Below are positions 6,605 through 13,804 of a stretch of 15,333 bases of DNA, in pieces; the first letter of the stretch is position 1; each line of letters opens with the position of its first letter. The notes under the pieces were generated by a model. The model saw nothing but the letters and a program-made list of their open reading frames with translations, was not told the DNA's origin and made no database searches. Made by a program: the position numbers and the translations under genes. Origin of the DNA: an uncultured beta proteobacterium (lineage in GTDB: Bacteria; Pseudomonadota; Gammaproteobacteria; Burkholderiales; Burkholderiaceae_C); NCBI GenBank assembly GCA_903859265.1, contig CAIOLZ010000029.1:1-15333 (forward strand), written 5' to 3'.

Positions 6605-7546
6605 TTACTTCAGCCGCTTGATGAGGCTGGAAGTGTCCCAGCGCCTTCCGCCCATGTTCTGAACGTCGGCATAAAACTGGTCCACCAGTGCCGTGACCGG
6701 CAGGCGAGCGCCATTGCGCTTGGCCTCGTCTAGCACCAGACCGAGGTCTTTGCGCATCCAGTCCACCGCGAATCCAAAGTCGAATTTGTCCGCCACCATG
6801 GTTTTCCCACGGTTGTCGAGCTGCCAGCTCTGCGCCGCACCCTTGCCGATCACGTCGAGCACCTGATTCATATCCAGACCGGCGCGTTGACCAAAGGCGA
6901 TGGCTTCGGACAGGCCCTGCACCAGGCCGGCAATGCAAATCTGGTTGACCATCTTGGCCAATTGGCCGGCGCCATTTTCACCGAGCAGTGTGAAGGCTCG
7001 CGAAAAGGCCATGGCAACGGGCTTCACCGTCTCGAAAGCGCCTGCATCACCACCGCACATCACTGTCAGCATGCCGTTTTGTGCGCCCGCCTGGCCACCA
7101 GATACCGGTGCGTCCACAAACGCGATACCCGCCAGTTTCGCCGCAGCGCCGAGTTCGCGCGCAATGCTGGCCGAGGCGGTGGTGTGATCCACAAAAATGG
7201 CACCCGGTTTCATTCCTGAAAATGCGCCTTGTGCGCCACCCTCAGCGCCACCGAGCGCAACACTGCGCAAATCGTCGTCATTGCCGACGCAACAAAAAAC
7301 AATGTCTGCGCCCTGCGCAGCCAGCGCCGGTGTGGTGGCATGGCGGTGCGCACCCAGGCTGCTTCTGGCGGACTCGAATTCCGCACACCAGGCTTTCGAT
7401 TTCGCTTCCGTGCGGTTGTACACGGTGACCTGGTGACCCGCACTGGCAAGGTGGCCGGCCATGGGATAACCCATGACGCCCAAGCCTAAAAAAGCGACGG
7501 ATTTTGGAGTGGAGGATTCGTAGGTTTTAGGGTTGATGTTGGACAT
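6605..7546 (-). CDS. NAD(P)-dependent beta-hydroxyacid dehydrogenase (3-hydroxyisobutyrate dehydrogenase family)
   Basis: The 313-residue product has an N-terminal Rossmann domain with GLGVMG at 21-26 and an N-R pair after strand 2 (VYNRT), which usually goes with NADP(H) preference. The substrate motif DAPVSGG lies at 145-151, and the catalytic Lys198 with Asn201 is in the G-x-G-x-x-x-K-x-x-N motif. The family includes 3-hydroxyisobutyrate dehydrogenase, tartronate semialdehyde reductase and glyoxylate/succinic semialdehyde reductases; sequence alone does not fix the substrate. About 14 residues precede the usual start of the fold. ATG 7546 lies 3 nt after the pilU stop (TAA-TTC-ATG) with no separate ribosome-binding site, so it is probably read through from pilTU. 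That pairing has no obvious functional logic. Confidence 0.9.
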   Translation of the reverse strand: MSNINPKTYESSTPKSVAFLGLGVMGYPMAGHLASAGHQVTVYNRTEAKSKAWCAEFESARSSLGAHRHATTPALAAQGADIVFCCVGNDDDLRSVALGGAEGGAQGAFSGMKPGAIFVDHTTASASIARELGAAAKLAGIAFVDAPVSGGQAGAQNGMLTVMCGGDAGAFETVKPVAMAFSRAFTLLGENGAGQLAKMVNQICIAGLVQGLSEAIAFGQRAGLDMNQVLDVIGKGAAQSWQLDNRGKTMVADKFDFGFAVDWMRKDLGLVLDEAKRNGARLPVTALVDQFYADVQNMGGRRWDTSSLIKRLK

Positions 7547-7549
7547 GAA

Positions 7550-8686
7550 TTACACAATTGCGAAGTTTTCGGTACCCGCTGAGAGGTCGCGGGATTTGCC
7601 GCGTTGGCTGTTGAGTTTAATTTGCAGCCGCAGGTCATTGAGCGAGTCGGCGTTGCGCAGCGCGTCTTCGTAGGTAATGGCGTCGGACTCGTAAAGGTCA
7701 AACAGCGCCTGGTCAAAAGTCTGCATGCCGGCGCTGCGGCTTTTTTTCATGATTTCCTTGATTTCACTGACCTCGCCCTTGAAGATCAGGTCGGACACCA
7801 GCGGCGTATTGACCATCACTTCAACCGCTGCCACCCGTCCTTTGCCATCCTGTTTGGGAATCAGGCGCTGCGATACCATGGCCTTGAGGTTGAGCGACAA
7901 GTCCATCAGCAACTGGCTGCGGCGCTCTTCAGGGAAAAAGTTGATGATGCGGTCAAGTGCCTGGTTGGCACTGTTGGCGTGCAAAGTGGCCAGGCACAGG
8001 TGGCCGGTTTCTGCAAACGCAACAGCATGTTCCATGGTTTCCCGGTCACGCAGTTCGCCCATCAAAATGACGTCTGGCGCCTGGCGCAATGTGTTTTTCA
8101 ACGCCGACTCCCAGGTGTCGGTATCGAGCCCTACTTCGCGTTGGGTGACGACACAATTCTTGTGGGCATGCACAAATTCGATGGGATCCTCCACCGTGAT
8201 GATGTGTCCCCAGCTGTTCTCGTTGCGGTAGTCCACCATGGCGGCCAGCGTGGTCGATTTGCCGGAGCCGGTGGCCCCCACCATGATGCACAGTCCCCGT
8301 TTGGATTGCACGATTTCTTTGAGCACTTGTGGCACGGCCAGTCCGTCAATCGTGGGTACCGTCGCAGGAATCACGCGCAGCACCAGACCTACTTTGCCCT
8401 GCTGAATAAATACGTTGACGCGAAAGCGCCCGATGTTGGGCGGCGAGATGGCAAAGTTGCCCTCCTTGCTGCGTTCGAAATCGGCGACCTGTTTGTCGCT
8501 CATGATGGAGCGTGCCAGCGCCATCGTGTGCGCCGCGTTGAGGGGTTGGGGTGACACCTTGGTGACTTTGCCATCGACCTTGATGGCCGGCGGGAAGTCT
8601 GCCGTGATGAACAGATCGCTACCGTTGCGACTTACCATCAAGCGCAACAGATCGTTGATAAATTTGGTTGCCTGATCACGTTCCAT
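7550..8686 (-). CDS. pilU: Type IV pilus retraction ATPase accessory PilU
   Basis: The 378-residue cytoplasmic secretion-type ATPase has a PAS-like N-terminal domain (SDLFITADFPPAIKVDG) and a RecA-like C-terminal domain. Motifs in order: Walker A GATGSGKST at 137-145, Asp box ITVEDPIEF at 163-171, Walker B region DVILMGELRD at 205-214, and His box TGHLCLATLHAN at 227-238. The PilU assignment over PilT rests on the GELRDRETMEHA stretch, the longer tail (about 30 residues past the PilT end) and its place directly after pilT. PilU assists PilT in pilus depolymerisation and twitching. On the minus strand GAGGGAG lies about 6 nt before the ATG. The gap to pilT is 30 nt, so they form one operon. 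Confidence 0.97.
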   Translation of the reverse strand: MERDQATKFINDLLRLMVSRNGSDLFITADFPPAIKVDGKVTKVSPQPLNAAHTMALARSIMSDKQVADFERSKEGNFAISPPNIGRFRVNVFIQQGKVGLVLRVIPATVPTIDGLAVPQVLKEIVQSKRGLCIMVGATGSGKSTTLAAMVDYRNENSWGHIITVEDPIEFVHAHKNCVVTQREVGLDTDTWESALKNTLRQAPDVILMGELRDRETMEHAVAFAETGHLCLATLHANSANQALDRIINFFPEERRSQLLMDLSLNLKAMVSQRLIPKQDGKGRVAAVEVMVNTPLVSDLIFKGEVSEIKEIMKKSRSAGMQTFDQALFDLYESDAITYEDALRNADSLNDLRLQIKLNSQRGKSRDLSAGTENFAIV

Positions 8687-8716
8687 ATCACACTCCCTCA
8701 GTTTGCATCACGAATG

Positions 8717-9760
8717 TCAGCCCGGGAAATTTTCCGGGATTTTGGCTTTGCTGCGCGCTTCTGCAGCGCTGATGACGTTGCGCTTGACCAGGTCAGTCAG
8801 GTTTTGATCCAGTGTTTGCATACCCACGCTGTTGCCGGTCTGGATGCTGGAATACATCTGAGCGACCTTGGCCTCGCGAATGAGGTTGCGAATTGCGCTG
8901 GTGCCCAGCATGATCTCGTGCGCGGCGACGCGGCCCTGGCCGTCCTTGGTCTTGCACAGCGTTTGCGAGATCACCGCCTGCAGCGACTCCGACAACATCG
9001 CACGCACCATCTCCTTTTCGTCCGCCGGGAACACGTCAATGATCCGGTCGATGGTTTTGGCCGCGCTCGATGTATGCAGGGTGCCAAACACCAAGTGGCC
9101 GGTTTCAGCCGCGGTCATGGCCAGGCGGATGGTTTCCAGATCGCGCATTTCACCCACCAGAATTGCATCCGGATCCTCGCGCAAGGCTGATTTCAAGGCC
9201 GCAGCAAACGACAGCGTGTGCGGCCCGACTTCGCGCTGGTTGATCAGGCATTTTTTGGATTCATGGACAAACTCGATCGGGTCTTCGACCGTGAGAATGT
9301 GGCCAAACTCGGTCTCATTGAGGTAATTGACCATCGCTGCCAGCGTGGTCGATTTGCCGGAGCCGGTTGGCCCGGTTACCAGCACCATGCCACGGGGTTT
9401 GAGTGCCAGGTCGCCAAAAATCTTGGGCGCGTTGAGCTGCTCCAGCGACAAAATTTTGCTCGGGATGGTCCGGAACACCGCCCCGGCGCCGCGCTGGTGG
9501 TTGAAGGCGTTGACGCGAAAGCGTGCCAGTCCGTCGATCTCAAACGAGTAGTCGATCTCCAGAAATTCCTCGTAGTGTTTGCGCTGCGTGTCATTCATGA
9601 TGTCGTACACCATGCTGTGAACCTGTTTGTGGTCGAGCGCCTCGACGTTGATGCGGCGAACGTCGCCGTGGACCCGGATCATGGGCGGCAAGCCAGCTGA
9701 CAAATGCAGATCGGATGCCTTGTTCTTGACGCTGAAGGCAAGCAATTGGGTGATATCCAC
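8717..9760 (-). CDS. pilT: Type IV pilus retraction ATPase PilT
   Basis: Read from GTG 9760, the product has 347 residues and begins V-D-I-T-Q-L-L-A-F-S, matching the canonical PilT start (MDIT-LLAFS) and length. Motifs: SDLHLSAGLPP at 16-26, Walker A GPTGSGKST at 130-138, Asp box LTVEDPIEF, Walker B DAILVGEMRD at 198-207, His box TGHLVFGTLHT at 220-230, and the PilT-specific AIRNLIRE at 289-296 that is essential for retraction. PilT is the hexameric motor that depolymerises type IV pili for twitching motility and DNA uptake. The GTG is supported by GCGAGG on the minus strand 5 nt upstream. An upstream in-frame ATG at 9802 would add 14 residues unknown in PilT and lacks a site. The gene is divergent from yggS. 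Confidence 0.97.
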   Translation of the reverse strand: MDITQLLAFSVKNKASDLHLSAGLPPMIRVHGDVRRINVEALDHKQVHSMVYDIMNDTQRKHYEEFLEIDYSFEIDGLARFRVNAFNHQRGAGAVFRTIPSKILSLEQLNAPKIFGDLALKPRGMVLVTGPTGSGKSTTLAAMVNYLNETEFGHILTVEDPIEFVHESKKCLINQREVGPHTLSFAAALKSALREDPDAILVGEMRDLETIRLAMTAAETGHLVFGTLHTSSAAKTIDRIIDVFPADEKEMVRAMLSESLQAVISQTLCKTKDGQGRVAAHEIMLGTSAIRNLIREAKVAQMYSSIQTGNSVGMQTLDQNLTDLVKRNVISAAEARSKAKIPENFPG

Positions 9761-9765
9761 GAAGA

Positions 9766-9771
9766 CCTCGC
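9766..9771 (-). promoter_or_regulatory. Ribosome-binding site that sets the pilT GTG start
   Basis: On the minus strand the hexamer GCGAGG ends 5 nt before GTG 9760. It places the start at the residue where family members begin, and makes the in-frame ATG at 9802, which has no such site, unlikely. Confidence 0.7.
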
Positions 9772-9803
9772 TCGATTCATATTGTTTGTTACGCTCGGTC
9801 ATT

Positions 9804-10511
9804 ATGACCATGATTGACGACAATCTCCAGTGGGTGCGTGAACGCATCTGGCAGGCTTGCCAGCAGGCCCGCCGTCCCGCCGGTGCAGTCAGCTTGCTGG
9901 CAGTTTCCAAGACGTTTGGCGCCGATGCCGTGCGTCAGGCGTACGCCGCCGGGCAACGGGCTTTTGGCGAAAACTACATCCAGGAAGGCGTGGACAAAAT
10001 TGCGGCGCTGGCGGATCTGAGGGATCCGGCCATTGAGTGGCATTGCATTGGCCCTATTCAGAGTAACAAAACGCGGCTTGTTGCAATCCACTTTGATTGG
10101 GCCCATTCGGTTGACCGCCTCAAAATCGCCCAGCGCCTGAGTGAGCAACGTCCTGCAGACAAGCCCCCGTTGTCGGTGTGTCTGCAGGTCAATATCGACG
10201 GTGGACCCAACAAGGCAGGTGTGGCGCCGCAAGAAGCAATGGCGCTGGCCCGCGCGGTAGGCGCGCTGCCGGGGTTGCGGCTGCGCGGCATCATGACGAT
10301 ACCGGAGCCCGCGCCCGACTTTGCATCTGCCTGCGCGGTGCATGCGCAAGCCCGTGAACTTTTTGACGCGCTCAATGCGGCAGGTTTGGGTCTGGACACG
10401 CTTTCCATGGGAATGACCGCAGATCTGGAGGCTGCGGTGCAATCGGGCAGCACGATGGTTCGTGTCGGCAGCGCCATTTTTGGCGCCCGCGCGCCGCTCA
10501 GGTCAGCTTGA
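9804..10511 (+). CDS. yggS: YggS/PROSC family PLP homeostasis protein
   Basis: The 235-residue alanine-racemase-fold protein binds pyridoxal 5'-phosphate and buffers its free level in the cytoplasm; it has no racemase activity in characterised members. Lys36 in L-L-A-V-S-K-T is the PLP Schiff-base lysine. Other family blocks are FGENYIQE, WHCIGPIQSNKTR, FDWAHSVDRLKIAQRL, VCLQVNIDGGPNKAG, LRLRGIMTIPEP and SMGMTADLEAAVQSGSTMVRVGSAIFGAR, the last being the phosphate-binding end. ATG 9804 is taken, but ATG 9810 (M-I-D-D-N) is as likely; neither has a clear Shine-Dalgarno. The gene is divergent from pilT across a 43-nt spacer, an arrangement also found in Pseudomonas. Its last 14 nt overlap the end of the convergent lrp-family gene. 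Confidence 0.95.
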   Translation: MTMIDDNLQWVRERIWQACQQARRPAGAVSLLAVSKTFGADAVRQAYAAGQRAFGENYIQEGVDKIAALADLRDPAIEWHCIGPIQSNKTRLVAIHFDWAHSVDRLKIAQRLSEQRPADKPPLSVCLQVNIDGGPNKAGVAPQEAMALARAVGALPGLRLRGIMTIPEPAPDFASACAVHAQARELFDALNAAGLGLDTLSMGMTADLEAAVQSGSTMVRVGSAIFGARAPLRSA

Positions 10512-10983
10512 GGTGGGTGGTGTCCTTGACTTCTTCCATCACCGCATACGTGCGGGTTTCGCGCACGCCGGGGAGTTGCCACAGCACGGTGCCGGCAAAA
10601 TTGCGGTAGGCGTTCATATCGGCCACGCGGGTCTTGAGAAGATAGTCAAAGCCGCCGGCAACCATGTGGCATTCCAGAATTTCACCGTGCACCTGAACGG
10701 CGGCCTTGAATGCGTCAAAGACGTTGGGCGTGGTGCGGTCGAGCACCACTTCAACAAACACCATCATGCCGGCATCGAGCTGGAGCGGGTTCAGGCGCGC
10801 CTCATATCCGAGAATGTAGTTGTCCTTGGTCAGGCGTTGCACCCGGGACAGCACGGCGGTGGGCGAGAGTGCCACGGTTTCCGCCAGTTTGAGGTTGGAC
10901 ATGCGGCCGTCCTTTTGCAGGGATTGCAGAATTTTCAGGTCAATGCGGTCAAGATCGGCGCGGCCATTGGATCCATGGGACAT
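10498..10983 (-). CDS. Lrp/AsnC-family transcriptional regulator (candidate PutR)
   Basis: The 161-residue product has the classic two-part layout: an N-terminal winged helix-turn-helix (D-R-I-D-L-K-I-L-Q, with HTH at about 30-50 including L-S-P-T-A-V-L-S-R-V-Q-R-L) and a C-terminal RAM ligand/oligomerisation domain (about 70-155, with VAGGFDYLL). Lrp-family proteins bind amino acids and DNA as octamers or similar assemblies. A GAAGGA ribosome-binding site at 10993-10998 lies 9 nt before the ATG inside the end of the upstream c-di-GMP gene, and the gap to that gene is 5 nt, so the two are co-transcribed. In alpha-proteobacteria an Lrp-type PutR controls putA; because the PutA here lacks its own DNA-binding domain, this gene is the natural candidate regulator. 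That assignment is inference. Confidence 0.9.
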   Translation of the reverse strand: MSHGSNGRADLDRIDLKILQSLQKDGRMSNLKLAETVALSPTAVLSRVQRLTKDNYILGYEARLNPLQLDAGMMVFVEVVLDRTTPNVFDAFKAAVQVHGEILECHMVAGGFDYLLKTRVADMNAYRNFAGTVLWQLPGVRETRTYAVMEEVKDTTHLKLT

Positions 10984-10988
10984 GTGGT

Positions 10989-13604
10989 TTATTCCTTCTT
11001 TCGGGGTTGGTGGTTGGATAAAAAAGCGTCGAATTGTTCGGCCGGCATGGGGTGCGCAAACAGGTAGCCCTGCCCATAATCGCAGCCTGCAGCCTGCAGC
11101 AGCGTGCGTTGGGCCTCGCTCTCGATGCCCTGCGCGATCACCTGAATGCCGAGTTTGTGGGCCATCGCAATAATGGCCTGGGAAAGCGCCAGTTCTTTCG
11201 AGTCGCCATTGAGTGCCTGCACAAAGGCCTGGTCGATCTTTACGAAATCAATGTCGTGTTTTTGCAGGTCGGTCAGTGCGTAGGCTCCGGCGCCAAAGTC
11301 ATCGATCGAGATTTGCATGCCCTCACCATGCAGCGCACGAATTTGCTCGCCTACGCTGGCGCTGGAATCCAGCAACAGGCTCTCCGCGATCTCAACCACA
11401 ATGCTGCGTCCGCCCACACCGATGTCGTGCAGTTGCTGGTGCCATGAAATGGCTGTTCCACCGGGTCGGTAAAACTGCACCGGTGATTTGTTGATGCTGA
11501 TCTGAAAATCACTGTGGTGCTTCAACCGCCAGAGTTTGGCCTGCGCGGCGACTTCCGAGAAAACCCATTCGCCGATCTCGCCAATCAGTCCACTCGATTC
11601 GGCGACCGGCAAAAACACCGCCGGTTCGATCATGCCGCGCTCCGGGTGTTGCCAGCGGATCAGTGCTTCGGCCTTGTTGATGCTGCCATCCGAAAGGTTC
11701 ACGATGGGCTGGTAGGCAATCCAGAATTGGTGATTTTGCAGTGCCGTGCGAATGTCCTGGGCCAGCCAGATGCGGCGCTCGGCGCTGTCTTGCACCTCTT
11801 GGGTATAGAAGCTAAAGCGGTTACGGCCGGCAGTTTTGGCAGCGTACATCGCCTGATCGGCCTTTTTGAGCAGACTTTCCACCTCGACAGCGTCATCGGG
11901 ATAGAGCGCAATACCGATACTGGCGGTGACCTTGCCGGTGCCACCGCTGAGGTCATAGGGCTGCGAAAGAGACCGAAGGATATTCTGCGCAATCAGTTCC
12001 ACCGGACGCAAAGTATCCAGGTCGCACAGGATCACCATGAACTCATCGCCCCCCATGCGGGCCACGGTGTCAGCCGCCCGCACACAGGCCGTCAGGCGCC
12101 TTGCGACCGTTACGAGCAGGCGGTCGCCCTGATCGTGGCCCAGCGTGTCGTTGACCTCTTTAAAGTGGTCCAGGTCGAGCATCAGCAGTGCAATCTTTCG
12201 CCCCGAGCGTTGCGACCGGCGGAATTCAGTTTGCAGGCGGTCGGTGAACAATACGCGGTTGGGCAATTCGGTCAATGCGTCAAAGTGCGCGATCCGTTTG
12301 ACCGCGTCCTCGGCAACGCGGCGCTTGGAAATATTGCTACCGACACCCCGGTATCCAGCGAAGCGGCCACTTTCGTCATAAAAGGGGGCACCCGAGACAG
12401 AGTAGTAAATGACCTGACCGTCTGCACTTTTGCGTGAGAGTTCGAAGTCCCGGAAGGTCTCACGCCGTGCTAAAGCCGCCCGATGCTCATCCCATACGGT
12501 GTCGGGCATATCCCAATAGGGAACTTCCCAGCGCGTTTTGCCCAGATGACTTTCGTTGGGCCAACCCGTAATCGATTGCAAATCGCCCTCGAGGTGGGTG
12601 AAGCGAAATTCGGTGTCCTGCTCCCAGAACCAGTCGGATGACAGGTGCGTCAGTGCACGAAACCGCGCTTCTGCCTGAACCAGTTGCTGGTGCGCCGCTG
12701 TGCGCTCCAGATTGAGCGCAGAAACCAGCAGCGAGACGATGGAGACCGTGCCCATGTAGGCCCAAAACTTGGTGATGGCCAAATACAGGGACGCGTCGGT
12801 GAAAGGCCCTCGCCCCAGGGACGTAGCCGCAACTCCCAACAGTGCGATGCACAAAATGGCGTTGGCTGCTGCCCAGGTTCCCAAAGATATCGCGACCCAC
12901 ACAGCAAATGCCACCGGGAATGTGCAGAGCAGTATTTGTGTAACGGGGCTGGCAGGCGACAACATCCACACCGCACCGATCAATAACAACAAGGCGATTG
13001 CGCTGAAAAAGGTCTGCTGCTTGGGCCCGGTACAAAGCCGTAACACTTCGGCACGCTCAAAAGTGATTAGCGCCATGCCGCACAGCAGCACGCCGACGCT
13101 GTCACCCAACCACCAGGTAAATGCAGCCCAAGCCACTGATTGCGGTTCAATCACCGACGATGCCAGCAATACCAGACTGCCGAGCGCAGCGCTGACAACC
13201 ATGCTCAGCAGCGCCCCGAAGCCGGCAAAAATGGCGACATCGCGTGGGCCGGCGATGGCGGGGTTGAACTGCAATTGCCGCAGTAACGTGACTGCCAGCA
13301 AAGGCGCAATGGTATTTCCCAGGGCAATCCCGAAAGCCGCGGCCAGGCCCGAACCCGATGCCAGATTAATCGCAAATGCGCCCAGCCACACGGCGGGCCA
13401 GAAGTGTCGGCCCCAGCGGTACAAGGCCGCCACTGCAATTCCGCTGGGCATCCAAATCAGTGTCACAAGGGACCCGATGGGTGCGAGTTCCAGCCCCAGT
13501 TTCCCGGTCAGAAAATAAGCCAACACTACAACGGCGCCGCGCACCCAAAAATTGCCCCGAGGGGCAATTTTGGAATTAAGTTGCGAAGGAAGCGCCGGTT
13601 GCAT
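10989..13604 (-). CDS. MASE1-PAS-GGDEF-EAL cyclic di-GMP protein
   Basis: From ATG 13604 the product has 871 residues; numbering here is from the in-frame TTG at 13661 (19 residues longer). Domains: MASE1 multi-helix membrane sensor about 40-320, PAS about 330-450, GGDEF about 455-620, EAL about 630-885. GGDEF is intact (537-541) and an I-site R528-A-A-D531 lies five residues before it, so diguanylate cyclase activity with product inhibition is predicted. EAL residues E665-A-L, N724, E757, D787-D788, K808 and Q864 are present, but the usual A-E-G-V-E is A-Q844-G-I-E847, replacing the general-base Glu by Gln. Phosphodiesterase activity is therefore doubtful. Other possible starts are TTG 13661 and GTG 13544; none has a strong ribosome-binding site. 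The lrp-family gene follows after 5 nt, and putA is divergent. Confidence 0.94.
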   Translation of the reverse strand: MQPALPSQLNSKIAPRGNFWVRGAVVVLAYFLTGKLGLELAPIGSLVTLIWMPSGIAVAALYRWGRHFWPAVWLGAFAINLASGSGLAAAFGIALGNTIAPLLAVTLLRQLQFNPAIAGPRDVAIFAGFGALLSMVVSAALGSLVLLASSVIEPQSVAWAAFTWWLGDSVGVLLCGMALITFERAEVLRLCTGPKQQTFFSAIALLLLIGAVWMLSPASPVTQILLCTFPVAFAVWVAISLGTWAAANAILCIALLGVAATSLGRGPFTDASLYLAITKFWAYMGTVSIVSLLVSALNLERTAAHQQLVQAEARFRALTHLSSDWFWEQDTEFRFTHLEGDLQSITGWPNESHLGKTRWEVPYWDMPDTVWDEHRAALARRETFRDFELSRKSADGQVIYYSVSGAPFYDESGRFAGYRGVGSNISKRRVAEDAVKRIAHFDALTELPNRVLFTDRLQTEFRRSQRSGRKIALLMLDLDHFKEVNDTLGHDQGDRLLVTVARRLTACVRAADTVARMGGDEFMVILCDLDTLRPVELIAQNILRSLSQPYDLSGGTGKVTASIGIALYPDDAVEVESLLKKADQAMYAAKTAGRNRFSFYTQEVQDSAERRIWLAQDIRTALQNHQFWIAYQPIVNLSDGSINKAEALIRWQHPERGMIEPAVFLPVAESSGLIGEIGEWVFSEVAAQAKLWRLKHHSDFQISINKSPVQFYRPGGTAISWHQQLHDIGVGGRSIVVEIAESLLLDSSASVGEQIRALHGEGMQISIDDFGAGAYALTDLQKHDIDFVKIDQAFVQALNGDSKELALSQAIIAMAHKLGIQVIAQGIESEAQRTLLQAAGCDYGQGYLFAHPMPAEQFDAFLSNHQPRKKE
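13548..13571. repeat. Perfect 11-bp inverted repeat, terminator-like hairpin
   Basis: AAAATTGCCCC and GGGGCAATTTT form perfect 11-nt arms around a 2-nt centre (GA). As RNA the stem would close on a four-base loop. Read on the minus strand, in the direction of the c-di-GMP gene, the GC-rich stem is followed by a run of five U, which looks like an intrinsic terminator or attenuator. It lies about 33 nt inside the gene if ATG 13604 is the start, or directly before GTG 13544 if that is used. Confidence 0.6.
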
Positions 13605-13738
13605 ACCGCATGCTAGGGCATTTTGCAAGATTCGGTCAACATTAGTCAAATAACTGACCAAAACTCGACATATAAATCAAACCTATAGACCCGTCGGGTG
13701 AATGGGCCCAGGTTCCCGTTTTTTCTCTAAATAAATCG

Positions 13739-13757
13739 AAATATTGGATAAATATTT
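13739..13757. promoter_or_regulatory. AT-rich dyad, candidate operator of putA
   Basis: Seven-nt arms AAATATT and AATATTT flank a 5-nt centre. The site lies about 50-65 nt before the putA ATG and fits the AT-rich, loosely symmetric style of Lrp-family sites. No binding evidence is available. Confidence 0.3.
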
Positions 13758-13770
13758 TTGGTGAATTGCT

Positions 13771-13789
13771 TAAAAATTGGCAATTATTT
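13771..13789. promoter_or_regulatory. AATTG-G-CAATT dyad, candidate second operator of putA
   Basis: The core is a perfect AATTG/CAATT dyad at 13775-13785, extended outward by further A/T pairs with a mismatch. It lies just before the putA ribosome-binding site and shares the AATTG...CAATT arms with the large inverted repeat at 13548-13571. Confidence 0.3.
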
Positions 13790-13804
13790 TCCCGAGGACG
13801 CCTC

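Larger units (their letters stand above)
13605..13804. promoter_or_regulatory. Divergent control region between the c-di-GMP gene and putA
   Basis: This 200-nt spacer is AT-rich near putA and packed with small dyads: ACCCG-T-CGGGT at 13689-13699, TGGGCCCA at 13703-13710 followed by CCCG and a T6 run (13719-13724), AAATATT-N5-AATATTT at 13739-13757, and AATTG-G-CAATT at 13775-13785. The last two have centres 32 bp apart, about three helical turns, as expected for cooperative binding of an Lrp-type protein. I cannot name -10/-35 hexamers with confidence. putA has a good Shine-Dalgarno, GAGGA at 13794-13798, 6 nt before its ATG. Confidence 0.4.

Noticed and set aside
7604..8554. Long plus-strand open frame opposite pilU
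   Set aside because: It mirrors the pilU codons, has no ribosome-binding site or family motif, and PilU is unmistakable.
11514..12437. Plus-strand open frame of 307 codons opposite the GGDEF/EAL region
   Set aside because: Shadow of the c-di-GMP gene; no recognisable motif.
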